Shown here in pieces: positions 9,339-19,342 of a stretch of 64,000 nt of DNA (position 1 is its first letter; each line of letters opens with the position of its first letter). The notes under the pieces were generated by a model. It was not told the DNA's origin. It searched no databases and worked only from the letters and a program-made list of their open reading frames with translations. The DNA is taken from NCBI GenBank assembly GCA_019918135.1, contig WBZZ01003287.1:31001-95000 (forward strand), read 5' to 3'. The stretch comes from Paulinella micropora (lineage: Eukaryota; Cercozoa; Imbricatea; Euglyphida; Paulinellidae). The translations under genes were made by a program, and so were the position numbers.

Positions 9339-10943
9339 TTAGGCCCGCGACAGGATTTCCTGCAGTTCTTGGTTGATTAGCTCGACCAGCCCCGCCCGGC
9401 GGAGCCAGCCCAGGTAGTCGTCGACTGACTAGCTGGGGGGCTCCGGCGGCACGCTCACCGCGGGCAGCAGCCAGCCGCACCGCGTGAGCGCAAAGCGCGA
9501 AAGCCTGGCGTAGTTCTGGCGGGCACGCTCCACCCAGCCTGCCGCTAACCGCGCGAGCTGTGCGTCGTTGTGCAGCCACTCACGATAAGCAACAACGCTG
9601 TGACTACGCTCGCACGGTGACGCCTGTGGCAAAAGCTCCTTTGCCGGCGGCAGGGGCCGCGCCGTCTCGCACAGGCGGAGCAGCGTCTGGTAGTCTGACT
9701 CGCACGTGTCCTCCAGCGTGCGCCGCGAACTTGATCTCTCTCCCGCCAGCTCAATCCACCTGAGCTGCACCCGGTCGTACGCGCGAATTGTGTCGTGCCA
9801 GAGTTGCTGGAACCGCTGTTGCTCCCGCACACGCCGCGCCTCGCCGCAGATGATTCCCAGCACGCACAGCGCGTGCACTAGCATCTGCCTTTGCTCCAGC
9901 GACCTCTGCAGCAGCCGGCCGCCGGTCTCCTCCCAGTCCGGCGACGGTCGTTGGCTGGCCCCCTCCCCGTCGGGCGCCGCCTGCCGTTCCGGCCGCGCGT
10001 AGGCCCTCGCGGCCGCCGCCGCCGCCAGCGTTTGCAGAAAAGAGACAGACGGGTCACCGAGCGCGTGCGCGGCGGCGGCCAGGCGCCGGTACTCGTCCAG
10101 CACGCGGAGGTTACGCTCCCGGCAGAAATCCGACATGGCCTTGTCATACCGCTGAGGCAGTTCGGGGCGGGCACACCAGAGCGTTTCGTCACTGTCGTTG
10201 GCGTTCAGCAGCGCGGCGACGTCCGGCACCAGCTGGAAGAGAAGCTGCCTCAGCAGTACCGACGTCACCAGCCCGCCGCGGGAGTCTCCCTGCGGCTGGT
10301 CCCAGCGCGGCGTGCCGGCGACGCCGGCCTCGTCGCCCAGGCTCTGTAGCACGTCGTGCAGGCTGTCCCCCTCCCGCTCACAAAACCTAGCGAGTGCCGG
10401 CCTCATGTCTTCCAACGCCTGGAGAGAGCCCCGGCACCGCACGGGCGCCGCCTCCACCGCGCTGCTTTGCAAGAGCAGGCTCTCTACGCCCGCCCAGGCC
10501 GAGTGCGCTGTTGTTGACAGGCACAGCACGTGCAGCGCGTGGGAGCGGGGGCAGCCCGTCGGCGCGGTTGCGCCGGTCCAGAGGTCCTCGGCGCTGCAGG
10601 CCCGGCTCAAGTACAGTTCCTGCAGGCCCGCCGCGCGCCCGAGCACCGCGGCGGAACGCAGGCACTCTTCGCGGCAGCTGTACAGCTGCCGCAAAGATTG
10701 CGCCTCCGCCCAACGCAAGACGTCTGCCGACTGTGTCAGCCGCAGCGCCGGCAGCGACCGCGGCACCAGTTCCCCCAGGCCCTGCAGGAACGTTCGCGCC
10801 GCCTTCCACAGCATGGTGTCGTCCCGGAGCGGGCCCGCATTGTCTGCGGCGAGGTGCTGCGTCAAGCCCAGCCAGTGTAGCTTGCGCCCCCACACCGAGC
10901 AGCAACCGGCCCTAGTGAGGTTCTCGGCCAGCTTCGGGCACAA
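9339..10943 (-). CDS. large hypothetical protein, in-frame TAG 29 codons before its natural end
   Basis: The main frame runs from ATG at 10943 to TAG at 9429-9431 (504 aa). Translation continues in register after the TAG with a well-formed helical segment, SVDDYLGWLRRAGLVELINQ, and stops at TAA 9339-9341, so the ancestral product was about 533 aa. It is leucine- and alanine-rich and largely helical, with scattered cysteines and no recognisable catalytic motif. Its size and abundance of helices would suit a structural or scaffold protein, but that is a guess. The TAG could be a premature stop, a readthrough site or an assembly error. Confidence 0.6.
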
Positions 10944-11584
10944 GAGCAGACAAAACCGAAGAACGAGAACGGGCGGGAGGGAAGAGAGGAGAGGGCGGCG
11001 GAACCGAAGGACACAAATAACCGGAGAGCAAAAAAAAACGGAGAAGAAAAAAAAGGGAGCAAAAGGCTTTGTCTACTTTAATCGCCCCGGCGTTTTCCCT
11101 CCATTCCCTTACGCTCTAACCTTGGCTCCAATTGCCGGTGTAGGGAGAAGAGAGAGAGAGAGTAGGGCGCGGCGTTTGGGCAGGGAAAGTAGTTTCCTTG
11201 GCCCACCTTTCCCTTCCTTCTCCCTCCCCACCTTTCCCCCTTCCTTCTCCCTCCCGAACCACCTTTCTGTTTCTGGCCGGTAGTGCGGCCCCCCCCCCCC
11301 CCCCGCGCCTCGTACTTCTCGGAAACCAAAAAACGATAAGTAGGAGGGCCTGGATGCGGGGGGGGGGGGGGGGACAAGAGGGCCTGGATGCGGGGGGGGG
11401 GGGGGGGGGGACAAGAGGGCGGGGGGACAAGAGGGCGCGGGGGGGGGGGGTAAGGAATAGGCGAGAAGAGGCAAGGAGCTAGCAGAAAGGAAGGTGGTTT
11501 TACTTCTTGCCGCGCGTTGACCTTTGCCCGTTTTCCCCCATTTCCTCCGTTTTCCCTTTGTTTTTGAATAGCCCCTACCGAGGG
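10944..11584. repeat. G-run minisatellite spacer
   Basis: The core at 11344-11460 repeats a roughly 37-bp unit, GGACAAGAGGGCCTGGATGC plus a run of 11-20 G, in shrinking copies. To its left are purine- and pyrimidine-rich tracts and a C run near 11289-11303. No gene is supported. It separates the minus-strand gene at 9339-10943 from the plus-strand helicase, so both promoters may lie here. Confidence 0.65.
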
Positions 11585-13252
11585 ATGCCCCGGCGCAGGT
11601 TGAGCCGTGTCCAGGAGGAGGCGGTCGAGTACTGCGTCAAGCACCGCCGAGTGTTGCTAGCGCTGGCCCCGGGCACGGGCAAGACGGCGATCGCGCTGAC
11701 GGCGCTGAGCCGCACACGGCAGGAGAGTTTGCCCGCGCTGATCCTGAGCCCCACCAGTAACTGCAGCCACTGGATTAAGGAAGCAGAGCGTTGGCTGGGC
11801 ATGCGGCACCGGCCCGAGGCGTACCAGGGCCAGGCGGTAACGGGGCAGACCACACACCTGTGCCTGATCGGCAGCGGCCAACAGAGGTTTCCCGTGCCCG
11901 GGGCGCTGATCTACGTGATGTCTTACCAGATGGCGCTGAGCCTGTAAAAGCAGGGCAGGCTGCAAGCGGGGTTGCGCGCCGCCATCCTAGACGAAAGCCA
12001 CGTGCTGACGAACATGCGTTCGCAGACAACGCTGATGACGCACAGCCTGTTCCAGCAAGCGCTCGTGCCGATGTGCCTGTGCCTGACGGGGACGCCGGCC
12101 AACCGCACAGTGCAGCTGTGGCCGCAACTGACGCTGCTGTGCCCCGACGGGCTGCGCGCGCGGGGGCTGACGTACAGCCGGTTCGTGCTGCGATACTGCG
12201 CCGGGCGCCAGGTGCAGCGGGGCTACGACCGCGCGGCGCGCAAGCCGCTGTTCGTGCTGGACGCCGCTGGCAGCTCTAACCTAGCGGAGCTGTGCAAACT
12301 GCTGGCGCAGTTCTGCCTGTTTACCAGGGAGGCGTCGAGCGCCGAGGAGGGCGAACTGGTGCCGGCGAACGGCATGGCGGCCGGCGCGCAAGGAGAATTC
12401 ACGTACGAGCGCCGGGTGGTCATCCTGAAGCCGGCGGCTGCGGACGCGGAGCGGCTGGACGCGCTGTGGCGGCACGACGTCAGCAGCCTGCCGAGCCTGG
12501 AGGCTCCGCTCGGCGCACAGCAGACGGTGGACGTGAAGGAGGCGGAGGCGGTGCTGTCGTCGTACGGCGGCCTGCCGCTGGAGCTGCCGCCGCAATCTGT
12601 GGCGCCGCCGCCACCCAAACGACGGCGTTTCCAGCGGCAACAGGACGCGCAGCCCGAGCTCTCGCGGCTGCTACTGTTCAGCCGCTGCTACGACGAGTCC
12701 AAGAAGGTCAAGCAGCGGCTGTCACACGCGTTCTTTGAGCGCGAGGTCGAGCCCCTGCTGCGGGACAGACATTTGGCCCACAAGGTGCTGCTGTTCTGCG
12801 AGAACCAGGACACGTGGGAGCTGCTGCAGCAGTGGCTAACGGCCGTGTGGTCGCACAAGCGCCGGCCGCACAAGTACTTCGTAGCCATCAACGGCACCAC
12901 GCCGCAGGCCAAGCGCGCGGAACTGGTAGCGCAGTTCCAGGACGACGGCCGCTGCCGGGCGGCGGTGCTGAGCATCCGCGCGGCCGGGCAGGGGCTAAAC
13001 TTGCAGGCGGCCAACCACGTGTTCTTCTTCCAGCTGACGTGGTCCGGCGGCGACCTGCTGCAGGCCGAGCGCAGGGCCTGCCGCAAGGGGCAGAAACGGC
13101 ACGTCCGGATCTGCATCCTGTTGCTGGACACTTTTATAGAACGCAGGCAGTGGGCGTTGAACATGGAGAAAGTCACTAACCAGACCACGTTCCTGCGCCG
13201 GCCGGCCGTAGCGAACCAGCTGCAGACCGCCGACCACGAGTTCTTTGTTTGA
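11585..13252 (+). pseudogene. SNF2-family helicase, SMARCAL1/ZRANB3-like, interrupted by an in-frame TAA
   Basis: The ATG at 11585 starts a frame of 556 codons that is complete apart from TAA at 11945-11947. Motif I is ALAPGTGKTAIAL, Ia is ALILSPTSNCSHWIKE, II is AAILDESHVLTN (just after the stop) and III is LCLTGTPANR. The following YSRFVLRYCAGR resembles the HAFGLRYC-type signature of SMARCAL1. Lobe 2 has KVLLFCENQDTWELL, AVLSIRAAGQGLNLQAA and a motif VI variant, QAERRACRKGQKR. Such enzymes rewind or remodel DNA at stalled forks. Without readthrough the product is a 120-residue fragment lacking the DESH box. The surrounding residues (MALSL, then KQGRLQAGLRA) fit either a lost Gln/Lys/Glu codon or a recent mutation. 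Confidence 0.82.
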
Positions 13253-13455
13253 ATTCTTTTTGTGCTTCAGACGAACGTAAAGCGGGCGGGAGATTTTTTG
13301 TTTGTAATAATTTTGCGCCTGTCAGGGGCGGGGAGGGGAGCCTGAGGCCACTGCGAAACTTTTTTTTCAGATTTAAAAAAACCAATGATTCGTCTCCCTG
13401 TCTTTTTTTTGTCTTCTCTTCCTCCCGGCTGAAAATATAAATTAATAAAAGAAAA

Positions 13456-14911
13456 ATGAGCGACGGTAAAACAGCAGCCAGCCTGCAGGCCGCTGCCGTA
13501 CGTCAAAAGTTGACCAAGGGGCTCGGGCTGAAGCACGAGAAGCCGTGCTGTCCTGAATGTGGCCTCGCAAAACAGGGCTTGCCGAGCCTCCGGCACTTCC
13601 ACCATAACGTGCTGCGCTGGCAGCCCTTTACATGGTGCGCGGGGCATGGCAACGCGCTGGACAGCCTGGCAGCCATGGTGACCGCAGACGCGAGCGTGTT
13701 AGAAAGCGCGTTTGTGCAGGCCTTCCCGCAAGGGATCCCTGAGTACAGATTATCCCCAACTCAACGACAAGAGTTCGACGCGCTGCCACCACTAAAGCCG
13801 GGTTTAAGAGTTTTGGAAAAACTGCTTTTCAAACAAGTTCAAAGTAGTTGCGACCTCCAAATAGATTGGCCCGGTGCGGCCACCGGATTACGATTGCAAG
13901 GTAGCAGACAACATGCAGTTGCAGTATTGGCTAGCCCGGGAGAATTTAGCTCCCAAGGTTTACGGTTGTGTGACCACAGATGAAATGCAAGACAGTAAAT
14001 GGATAGTCATGGATTTCGTTCGTGGGCCCGGGGAGAAACCTGTGGATCTTGATTCCAAGGCTTTGCTCGATCTGCCGAAACCTGTAGATCTTGATTCCGA
14101 GGAGGCTTTAAATTCTCTGCCGGAAGCTGTCAAAGAAAACCTCTTAAAAAATTTCCGACCGTTCCTGACACGGGCTCTAACGGCTCTAGCAAAGCATCGC
14201 ATTGTCCACAGTGACTTGAAACCTGCCAACATTGTGTGCACGCCTGATTGTCAGTTCCTGTTAATTGACCTAGACCCTTTTTATTGTTTACAAATCAACC
14301 ATATGCATCAGGAGACCTACGACGCCCTTGTAGTCAAGGCGATCATGCTGTCCAACGCCTTGAATCTGCTAGCTTCTGGCCTATTCGTTATGCCTAGCGC
14401 CTTCCTGAGATGCGTGTATGCTCATGTAGCCGCACTGCTGAGCGATAAATGCGATATGGGCGGAACCGGCCAAGATAGGTTTAAGCGTTGTGTTCACTGG
14501 TGGCGGAACAGCCTGCTGCAGTCCAAGGGCCTACACAACATTTTGTACGCGGGCAGCCCCCCCTTCCTGGCACTACAGTACCTAAATCATTCAAAAGCCA
14601 AGTTCTCTGCCAACTCGTCTACAGCTTTTGCATGGCTGCCGAAGTGCGACCCGAAATGCTTGTTTTTTCTACAACATGAAACAGACGACACGTTAAGCTT
14701 TGGTACAAATGAGATGGTCGGAGAACGTTCTGAAAACTTCAGCAAGTTAAAACTGAACGACGTCGAGCAATTCGTTGCGGCAATCATACGCACGGCCGCA
14801 CAACAAGTTGGGGACTATTCTGCACTTGAAACAGAGTTAAACACAGAGGATAAGCCTGTGTGCATGCCCGAAAAGTTCGACGACGAGTCCGACGAGCCCG
14901 TGTTCGAATAA
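13456..14911 (+). pseudogene. serine/threonine protein kinase with N-terminal Cys/His-rich region, one frameshift
   Basis: The first frame, from ATG at 13456, has a Cys/His cluster (CCPECGLAKQ...FHHN...CAGHGN). Near 13860-13880 the coding sense shifts frame. The second frame carries the kinase lobes: CKVADNMQLQYW at the N-lobe lysine position, WIVMDFVRGPG at the hinge, HSDLKPANIV as the catalytic loop and LLIDLD in place of DFG. An internal repeat, KPVDLDSKALLDLP / KPVDLDSEEALNSLP, lies in the insert after the hinge. The C-terminus is acidic and ends in TAA. It probably phosphorylated virion or host proteins. An AT-rich stretch (AAATATAAATTAATAAAAG) just before the ATG may be its promoter. 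Confidence 0.72.
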
Positions 14912-15235
14912 AATAGCACCATTTACGACTGAAACTTTTCTGGGATAACCAACATGCAGTCCAAACTCTTCCCGGCACGTTTTTCATTATCAATAAATTT
15001 TGGTGGCAGACAGAAAAACAAAGTCTCTCTTTAATTAGCTATAAATCTGCTAGTTGGGCTTTGGGGTGCTCGCAACCCTATTGCCTTGATCCCACGTGCC
15101 AATTAAAGTAATCTAAGAAAACAAGAATGAGCAACGATAAACCGTTCTTTAGTTCAAACGCGCTCTGCCCCCCCCCCGTTTCCGTGCCAGCTTAGGCCGA
15201 CCGTACACATTGCAAGCGACAGGTGTTCTCGTTAG
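14912..15235. other. AT-richer spacer between two convergent genes
   Basis: No gene is seen. AATAAA-like motifs (TATCAATAAATTTT near 14987) and a short C run at 15170-15178 are present. The 3' ends of the kinase and of the minus-strand gene to the right both face this spacer. Confidence 0.45.
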
Positions 15236-16657
15236 CTACGTGCGAGGGGGTTTTTTTGCAGTGCGCCGCTTCTCTTTTCGCTGCTCTTCTTTTCGTTGTA
15301 TTCTCGTAGAATACAGTTCGTCGATGATGAAGCCTGCTAAGTCTTTAGGATACTCTCGTTCTATTTCTCTCAATACATCCTGCGACCTGAAACACGAGCC
15401 GCAAAGCTTTTTGACCTCGGGAAGTTGGCGCAAGATCGTGATGACCCCTTTCTTGAAACCGATGCAGTCAGCGTAGTGCAGCAAAGGCTCTGCCGCAGAC
15501 AAGAAATAATCTCTAGATACGAAGGCTAAGCTCTGGTCCCTTGCGGCGGAGTCAACACCCCGAAACCGAAAATACTCCCAGACGTACTCCCAGGCCAAGC
15601 ATGAGTCGAATTGGCCCGAGTAATCCTCGAGGTCCGTGGTGACAAGTGACAAGACATACGCTTTGTACAGGAAGACTATCTCCATCTCCTTTCCTTTCAA
15701 GTTGTAGTCTGCGGGCGGGGCGTCCGGATATATGCCTAGTTCATGGAATTCAAAGTAATCAATCCACGCGTTGCTTGCACCGTCGCCAACACCGTCTTCG
15801 TCATCAAGGCGCTTGTTGCGAATTTGTTTCTTCAGCTCTTTCAATGCGGGTTCCCCAAAGGTCTTCTCCAAGACGTCGATTACGTGATGACCCCAGTAGT
15901 CGTCGAGCAGCGTTTTCGTCATTCGGTTGCAGAGTTGCCTCCTGATGACACCATTGTCGACAACCCGCAGCAGGTTGAATTGGGCGTCGGATGGGTCCGA
16001 TAGGACCGATTTGCCTTCCATGAATTCTCGCAAACCCGCACAGTCTTCATCGCCAGCTTTGGCCCGGAGGATCGACCCGTCGTAAGGCTTGGTGTCCGCG
16101 TTTCGTTGCATGTAATCAACAAGCCGTGCCATAGGCCAGAACAAGTTGAGCAGGTAATCTTCGCTGAGAGGCGCGGATGTCTTGGCTTCCTGTGGCTGCA
16201 TTTTGTACAACTCGCCTCTTAGGCCGGCCAAGCATCTTTGGACTGAGCCGTCCAAGCGTTGTTTGGCTTCAGGCTCCATGCGTCGTTTTAGATAATCTTC
16301 CAGCATGACCAAGCAAGTTAGCAAATTCTGATCATAAAGTCCGATCAGATGTGCTCGCGCTAGTGAGCAAGCTTTGCGGCAAAGATACACAGGGTGTGGA
16401 TATTCTGGGTTTGAATTCCACAGCTTCTGCCCCAACGTCTTTCTGAGCTCCTGCCCTAGCTTGTGCATAACTTGTCGGATGCCCTGGCGCACGACATACT
16501 CTCGCACGCGTGATTTTAGTTGGTCTGGGTTTGTTAGAGAAATGGCATTTTGTATGACTATGAAGGCGGCAACCGGAGGTAATTCCTTCACATTCAGACG
16601 CAAGGGACGTTCTTTGACCTCTTGTATAAAGTCACGCAGGGCCTGTATTACGGTCAT
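15236..16657 (-). CDS. hypothetical protein, 473 aa
   Basis: This is an intact frame from ATG at 16657 to TAG at 15236. It has a mixed helical composition with acidic segments (NKRLDDEDGVGDG), aromatic-rich segments (CLAWEYVWEYFRFRG) and a basic C-terminal tail (KEEQRKEKRRTAKK) that could bind nucleic acid. No membrane helix, signal peptide or known catalytic motif is visible. It is one of the better preserved genes of the block. I do not recognise it. Confidence 0.65.
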   Translation of the reverse strand: MTVIQALRDFIQEVKERPLRLNVKELPPVAAFIVIQNAISLTNPDQLKSRVREYVVRQGIRQVMHKLGQELRKTLGQKLWNSNPEYPHPVYLCRKACSLARAHLIGLYDQNLLTCLVMLEDYLKRRMEPEAKQRLDGSVQRCLAGLRGELYKMQPQEAKTSAPLSEDYLLNLFWPMARLVDYMQRNADTKPYDGSILRAKAGDEDCAGLREFMEGKSVLSDPSDAQFNLLRVVDNGVIRRQLCNRMTKTLLDDYWGHHVIDVLEKTFGEPALKELKKQIRNKRLDDEDGVGDGASNAWIDYFEFHELGIYPDAPPADYNLKGKEMEIVFLYKAYVLSLVTTDLEDYSGQFDSCLAWEYVWEYFRFRGVDSAARDQSLAFVSRDYFLSAAEPLLHYADCIGFKKGVITILRQLPEVKKLCGSCFRSQDVLREIEREYPKDLAGFIIDELYSTRIQRKEEQRKEKRRTAKKPPRT

Positions 16658-16983
16658 ACACTCCTTCTTTTTTCTGTGTCAACTTTCCAAGCCCCTTTTT
16701 TTATTAATAAAAAGTAATTGTTTATTTCTCGGTTGTAGTCAGCCAAAAAAGAAATGTTACACGACGAAAACACAGAAAGTACATATTTTGGTGCTCGCCC
16801 TCCCCCTGCTCTCCTTCCTCCCTCTCTTCTTTGCGTCTCCTATCCCTCCCGCTCCCCCCGTTTAAAAAGGAATTTAAATCAAGGAATAAATTGTTTAATC
16901 ACAAGAAAACAATTTGGAGATAGGACAACGCAGCCAGCCGCTTCTTTCCTTGAGTTTGATCTCCCTGTCCTCTCTCTCTCTCT
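16658..16983. other. spacer, A/T and C/T tracts
   Basis: Only T-rich, A-rich and CCCTCC-type tracts are seen. It lies upstream of the minus-strand gene at 15236-16657 and downstream of the small frame at 16984-17163. Confidence 0.45.
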
Positions 16984-17163
16984 CTATTCGTCGTCTTCAT
17001 TCGAATCCTCCTCCTCTTCTGTATCCCCACCATCGCCGCAGAGGCACGACTCCAGGAGCGGGCCGTTATCAAAGTCGTAAATGAGACGAATCTCGCCGCA
17101 GTGCTCTTGTGGACAGTATTGAAAACCGCCGAAATCGGATTCGGCCCTTAGATTTCGCAGCAT
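16984..17163 (-). CDS. small acidic-tailed protein (59 aa) overlapping the end of the upstream gene
   Basis: The frame runs from ATG at 17163 to TAG at 16984. It has good protein character: FGGFQYCPQEHCGEIRLIYD, then DFDNGPLLESCLCGDGG and an acidic end (EEEEDSNEDDE). Four cysteines in two pairs could bind zinc. Its ATG lies inside the last codons of the 347-aa gene in another frame (16-nt overlap). It may be a separate, translationally coupled gene, or the true C-terminus of that gene displaced by a one-base indel. The acidic tail looks like a natural protein end either way. Confidence 0.5.
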   Translation of the reverse strand: MLRNLRAESDFGGFQYCPQEHCGEIRLIYDFDNGPLLESCLCGDGGDTEEEEDSNEDDE

Positions 17164-18191
17164 TCTCTTGGATTCCTTGGCAATAATTCACACCCTGAAA
17201 ATGCAATCACGATGTCTAGGCTCAGCTGTTTAAGCTGTTCGAGGCTCTGGGCCTCCCGAATTTCCTTCGACAGCTCCTCGAACTTGGCTTCGCCGGTGAT
17301 CAGGGCTTTGTACGCCTTGCGGTGCTTTTCGCGGAGGACCACCTTTTCGGTTCGGGCCTCCGCTTCTAGCGTGTGCGCCGGGCATAGCGCCTGCTCGGCG
17401 CCCCCCCCCGCGGGGCTATTAGAGGGCGCCCTGGTTGTCGGCTCGTCCGACTCCTCCTCGTCCTCCTCCTCGTCCGCTTCCTCGTCCGACTCGTCGGCAC
17501 CGTCGCTGGACCAGGTGGTGAGGAAACTCAAGTACTCCAGTTTGTCACCGCCGTGACGGAAGGGGTTGCTCACCTTCTTGTCCGAGGTAACGAAAGCCCC
17601 TTCCAGCAGCTCGTTGCAGCCCGCAATTATTTGGTCAAGCCAGGCCAGCAGCCCCTTGGCCAAGCGGAAGGAGGTGCGCCTCTCGTAGCCGAGTTCTGTT
17701 TCTTCCGCCTCTAGCTTAAACAGCACGCCGGCGTCGGACAATTGGCGCAGCTTTTCTGTATCTTGGAGCAGCCCGAGGACGCGCCCAAACGCTTCGCGAT
17801 CTTGGATAGAAGCTGCGGAAGTTGGCTTTGTTAGTGCCCTTTTCTTGAGGCCTTGCAGGTACTCGTGCAAGGCCCCGTCATCGTACACTCCGGATTCGAA
17901 GCCACGCACGGCACGCTCGATTTGCTTGTTGAGAACTTCTGAGCGTTGCGGCACGTGCAGGGCTAGCGCTTGGGTAAGCTGTTGCCGGAGGAATTGCTGG
18001 TAGATGCGGTAGAGTAGTTGCTCGAACAGCTCGATACGCCGGAGGGGCTGCTCTTCTTTGAGGCATTTGTCCATAAGTTCCGCCCAGCCGAGAGCTTCCG
18101 TGGGCGCAGAGGCACAGTGCTTCTTCGGTGCTGGTCTGGCCTTGGGTCGCTTCGTGCGCTTGGCGGTCTTGGAGTTCACGGAGGTAGACAT
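17148..18191 (-). CDS. hypothetical protein, 347 aa, with acidic linker
   Basis: The start is the ATG at 18191, followed by a basic N-terminus (KTAKRTKRPKARPAPKKH). The body is mostly helical; an acidic, serine-rich linker (DESDEEADEEEDEEESDE) lies around residues 230-250, then a coiled-coil-like C-terminal part (EKHRKAYKALITGEAKFEEL). The last 16 bases overlap the small frame at 16984-17163, so the C-terminus may be frameshifted. No family is recognised. Basic and acidic tracts together resemble chromatin or DNA-packaging proteins, but that is only an impression. Confidence 0.6.
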   Translation of the reverse strand: MSTSVNSKTAKRTKRPKARPAPKKHCASAPTEALGWAELMDKCLKEEQPLRRIELFEQLLYRIYQQFLRQQLTQALALHVPQRSEVLNKQIERAVRGFESGVYDDGALHEYLQGLKKRALTKPTSAASIQDREAFGRVLGLLQDTEKLRQLSDAGVLFKLEAEETELGYERRTSFRLAKGLLAWLDQIIAGCNELLEGAFVTSDKKVSNPFRHGGDKLEYLSFLTTWSSDGADESDEEADEEEDEEESDEPTTRAPSNSPAGGGAEQALCPAHTLEAEARTEKVVLREKHRKAYKALITGEAKFEELSKEIREAQSLEQLKQLSLDIVIAFSGCELLPRNPRECCEI

Positions 18192-18249
18192 AGGCTAACA
18201 CAAGGTAGAACAAAACAAAACAAGCACCAGCTTGTGTGTTGCTGTGCAA

Positions 18250-19190
18250 AGGTTATGCGCAAAAAGTCCATTCCGCCGAGTAAGGTTTGTGTGTGTGGAT
18301 TTGTGAATGTCTAAATGTATGTGTGAATTTGTGTGTGTGGTTGTACGTTTCTTGGCAGGTTTTGGTTGGTTGTGAGTGGTTTTAGAAAAAGGGTTGTTTT
18401 TTGTTTTTGTGTGTGTGAAATTGTTGTTGCAGTTTTAATACGGTTTTTACGCAAATGGTCGATTACGTAGGCCAGAGCTTGCGAGTGTGCGTGTGTGCTT
18501 GTGTGCGTGCGCTTGTGTGTGTACGTGTGTGTGTATGTGTGTGTGCGTGTGTGTATGTGTGCGTGTGCTTGTGCGTGTACGTGTGTTTATGTGTGTGCTT
18601 GTGTGTGTGCGTGTGTGCTTGTGTGTGCTTGTGTGCGCTTGTGTGTGTATGTGTGTGTATGTGTGTGCTTGTGTGTGCTTGTGTGTGCTTGTGTGTGTAT
18701 GTGTGCGTGTGTTTTGTGTGCAACCATGCAGGTTTGAGGTATGTTTGGGGGAGGGCCTGCTTGCGCTACGTGCCCACAATGTTGCAACTCTCAATAGGTT
18801 TTTTCGAAGCACAATGTTGTTTCGGTTTTTCCCACGGCAAAATGCGTGCTCGATAATCGTGGCCCCCTCCCCCCTAGCTTCCCCCCACCATTTCGCTTTC
18901 CTCCTTTTTTATTCACTCTTGCGTTCTTATACGATTTGAATTCTACGCCTGCTTGCGTGTATGTTTACCGAATTGATTGTGTGTGTGTGTGTGTGTGCGT
19001 GTAGGTGTGTGTGTGTATAGGTGTGTGTGTGTGTAGGTGTGTGTATAGGTGTGTGTATAGGTGTGTGTGTGTGTGTAGGTGTGTGTATAGGTGTGTGTGT
19101 ATAGGTGTGTGTGTAGGTGTGTGTGTGTGTGTAGGTGTGTGTGTGTTTGTACATCCTGAATTGCACACAATGATTGTGTGTGATGTGCGA
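18250..19190. repeat. GT-rich tandem-repeat region
   Basis: Two blocks are present: 18483-18725, built of GTGTGCTTGTGTGT-type units, and 18979-19150, built of GTGTGTATAGGTGTGTGT-type units. A roughly 250-bp unique gap separates them. All frames through it are repetitive Cys/Val or His/Thr translations and are not genes. It separates the minus-strand gene at 17148-18191 from the plus-strand gene starting at 19343. Confidence 0.85.
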
Positions 19191-19342
19191 GTGTGTTGTG
19201 ATTCTACGTGTGTAAATTGTGCTCACCCGACACGCGCATTTTTGCACTTACAAGTCAAACCCCCCCCCTCCCCGCCTCCAAAATACGCTTTTTTGTTCTT
19301 TCTCACATTTCTGTTTGTGCCTCTTCCTAGCTCTTGTTTTGC

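Noticed and set aside
18463-19170. Cys/Val-rich or His/Thr-rich proteins across the GT-rich region
   Set aside because: Open in all registers because the dinucleotide-based repeats lack stops; no start context or homology is evident.
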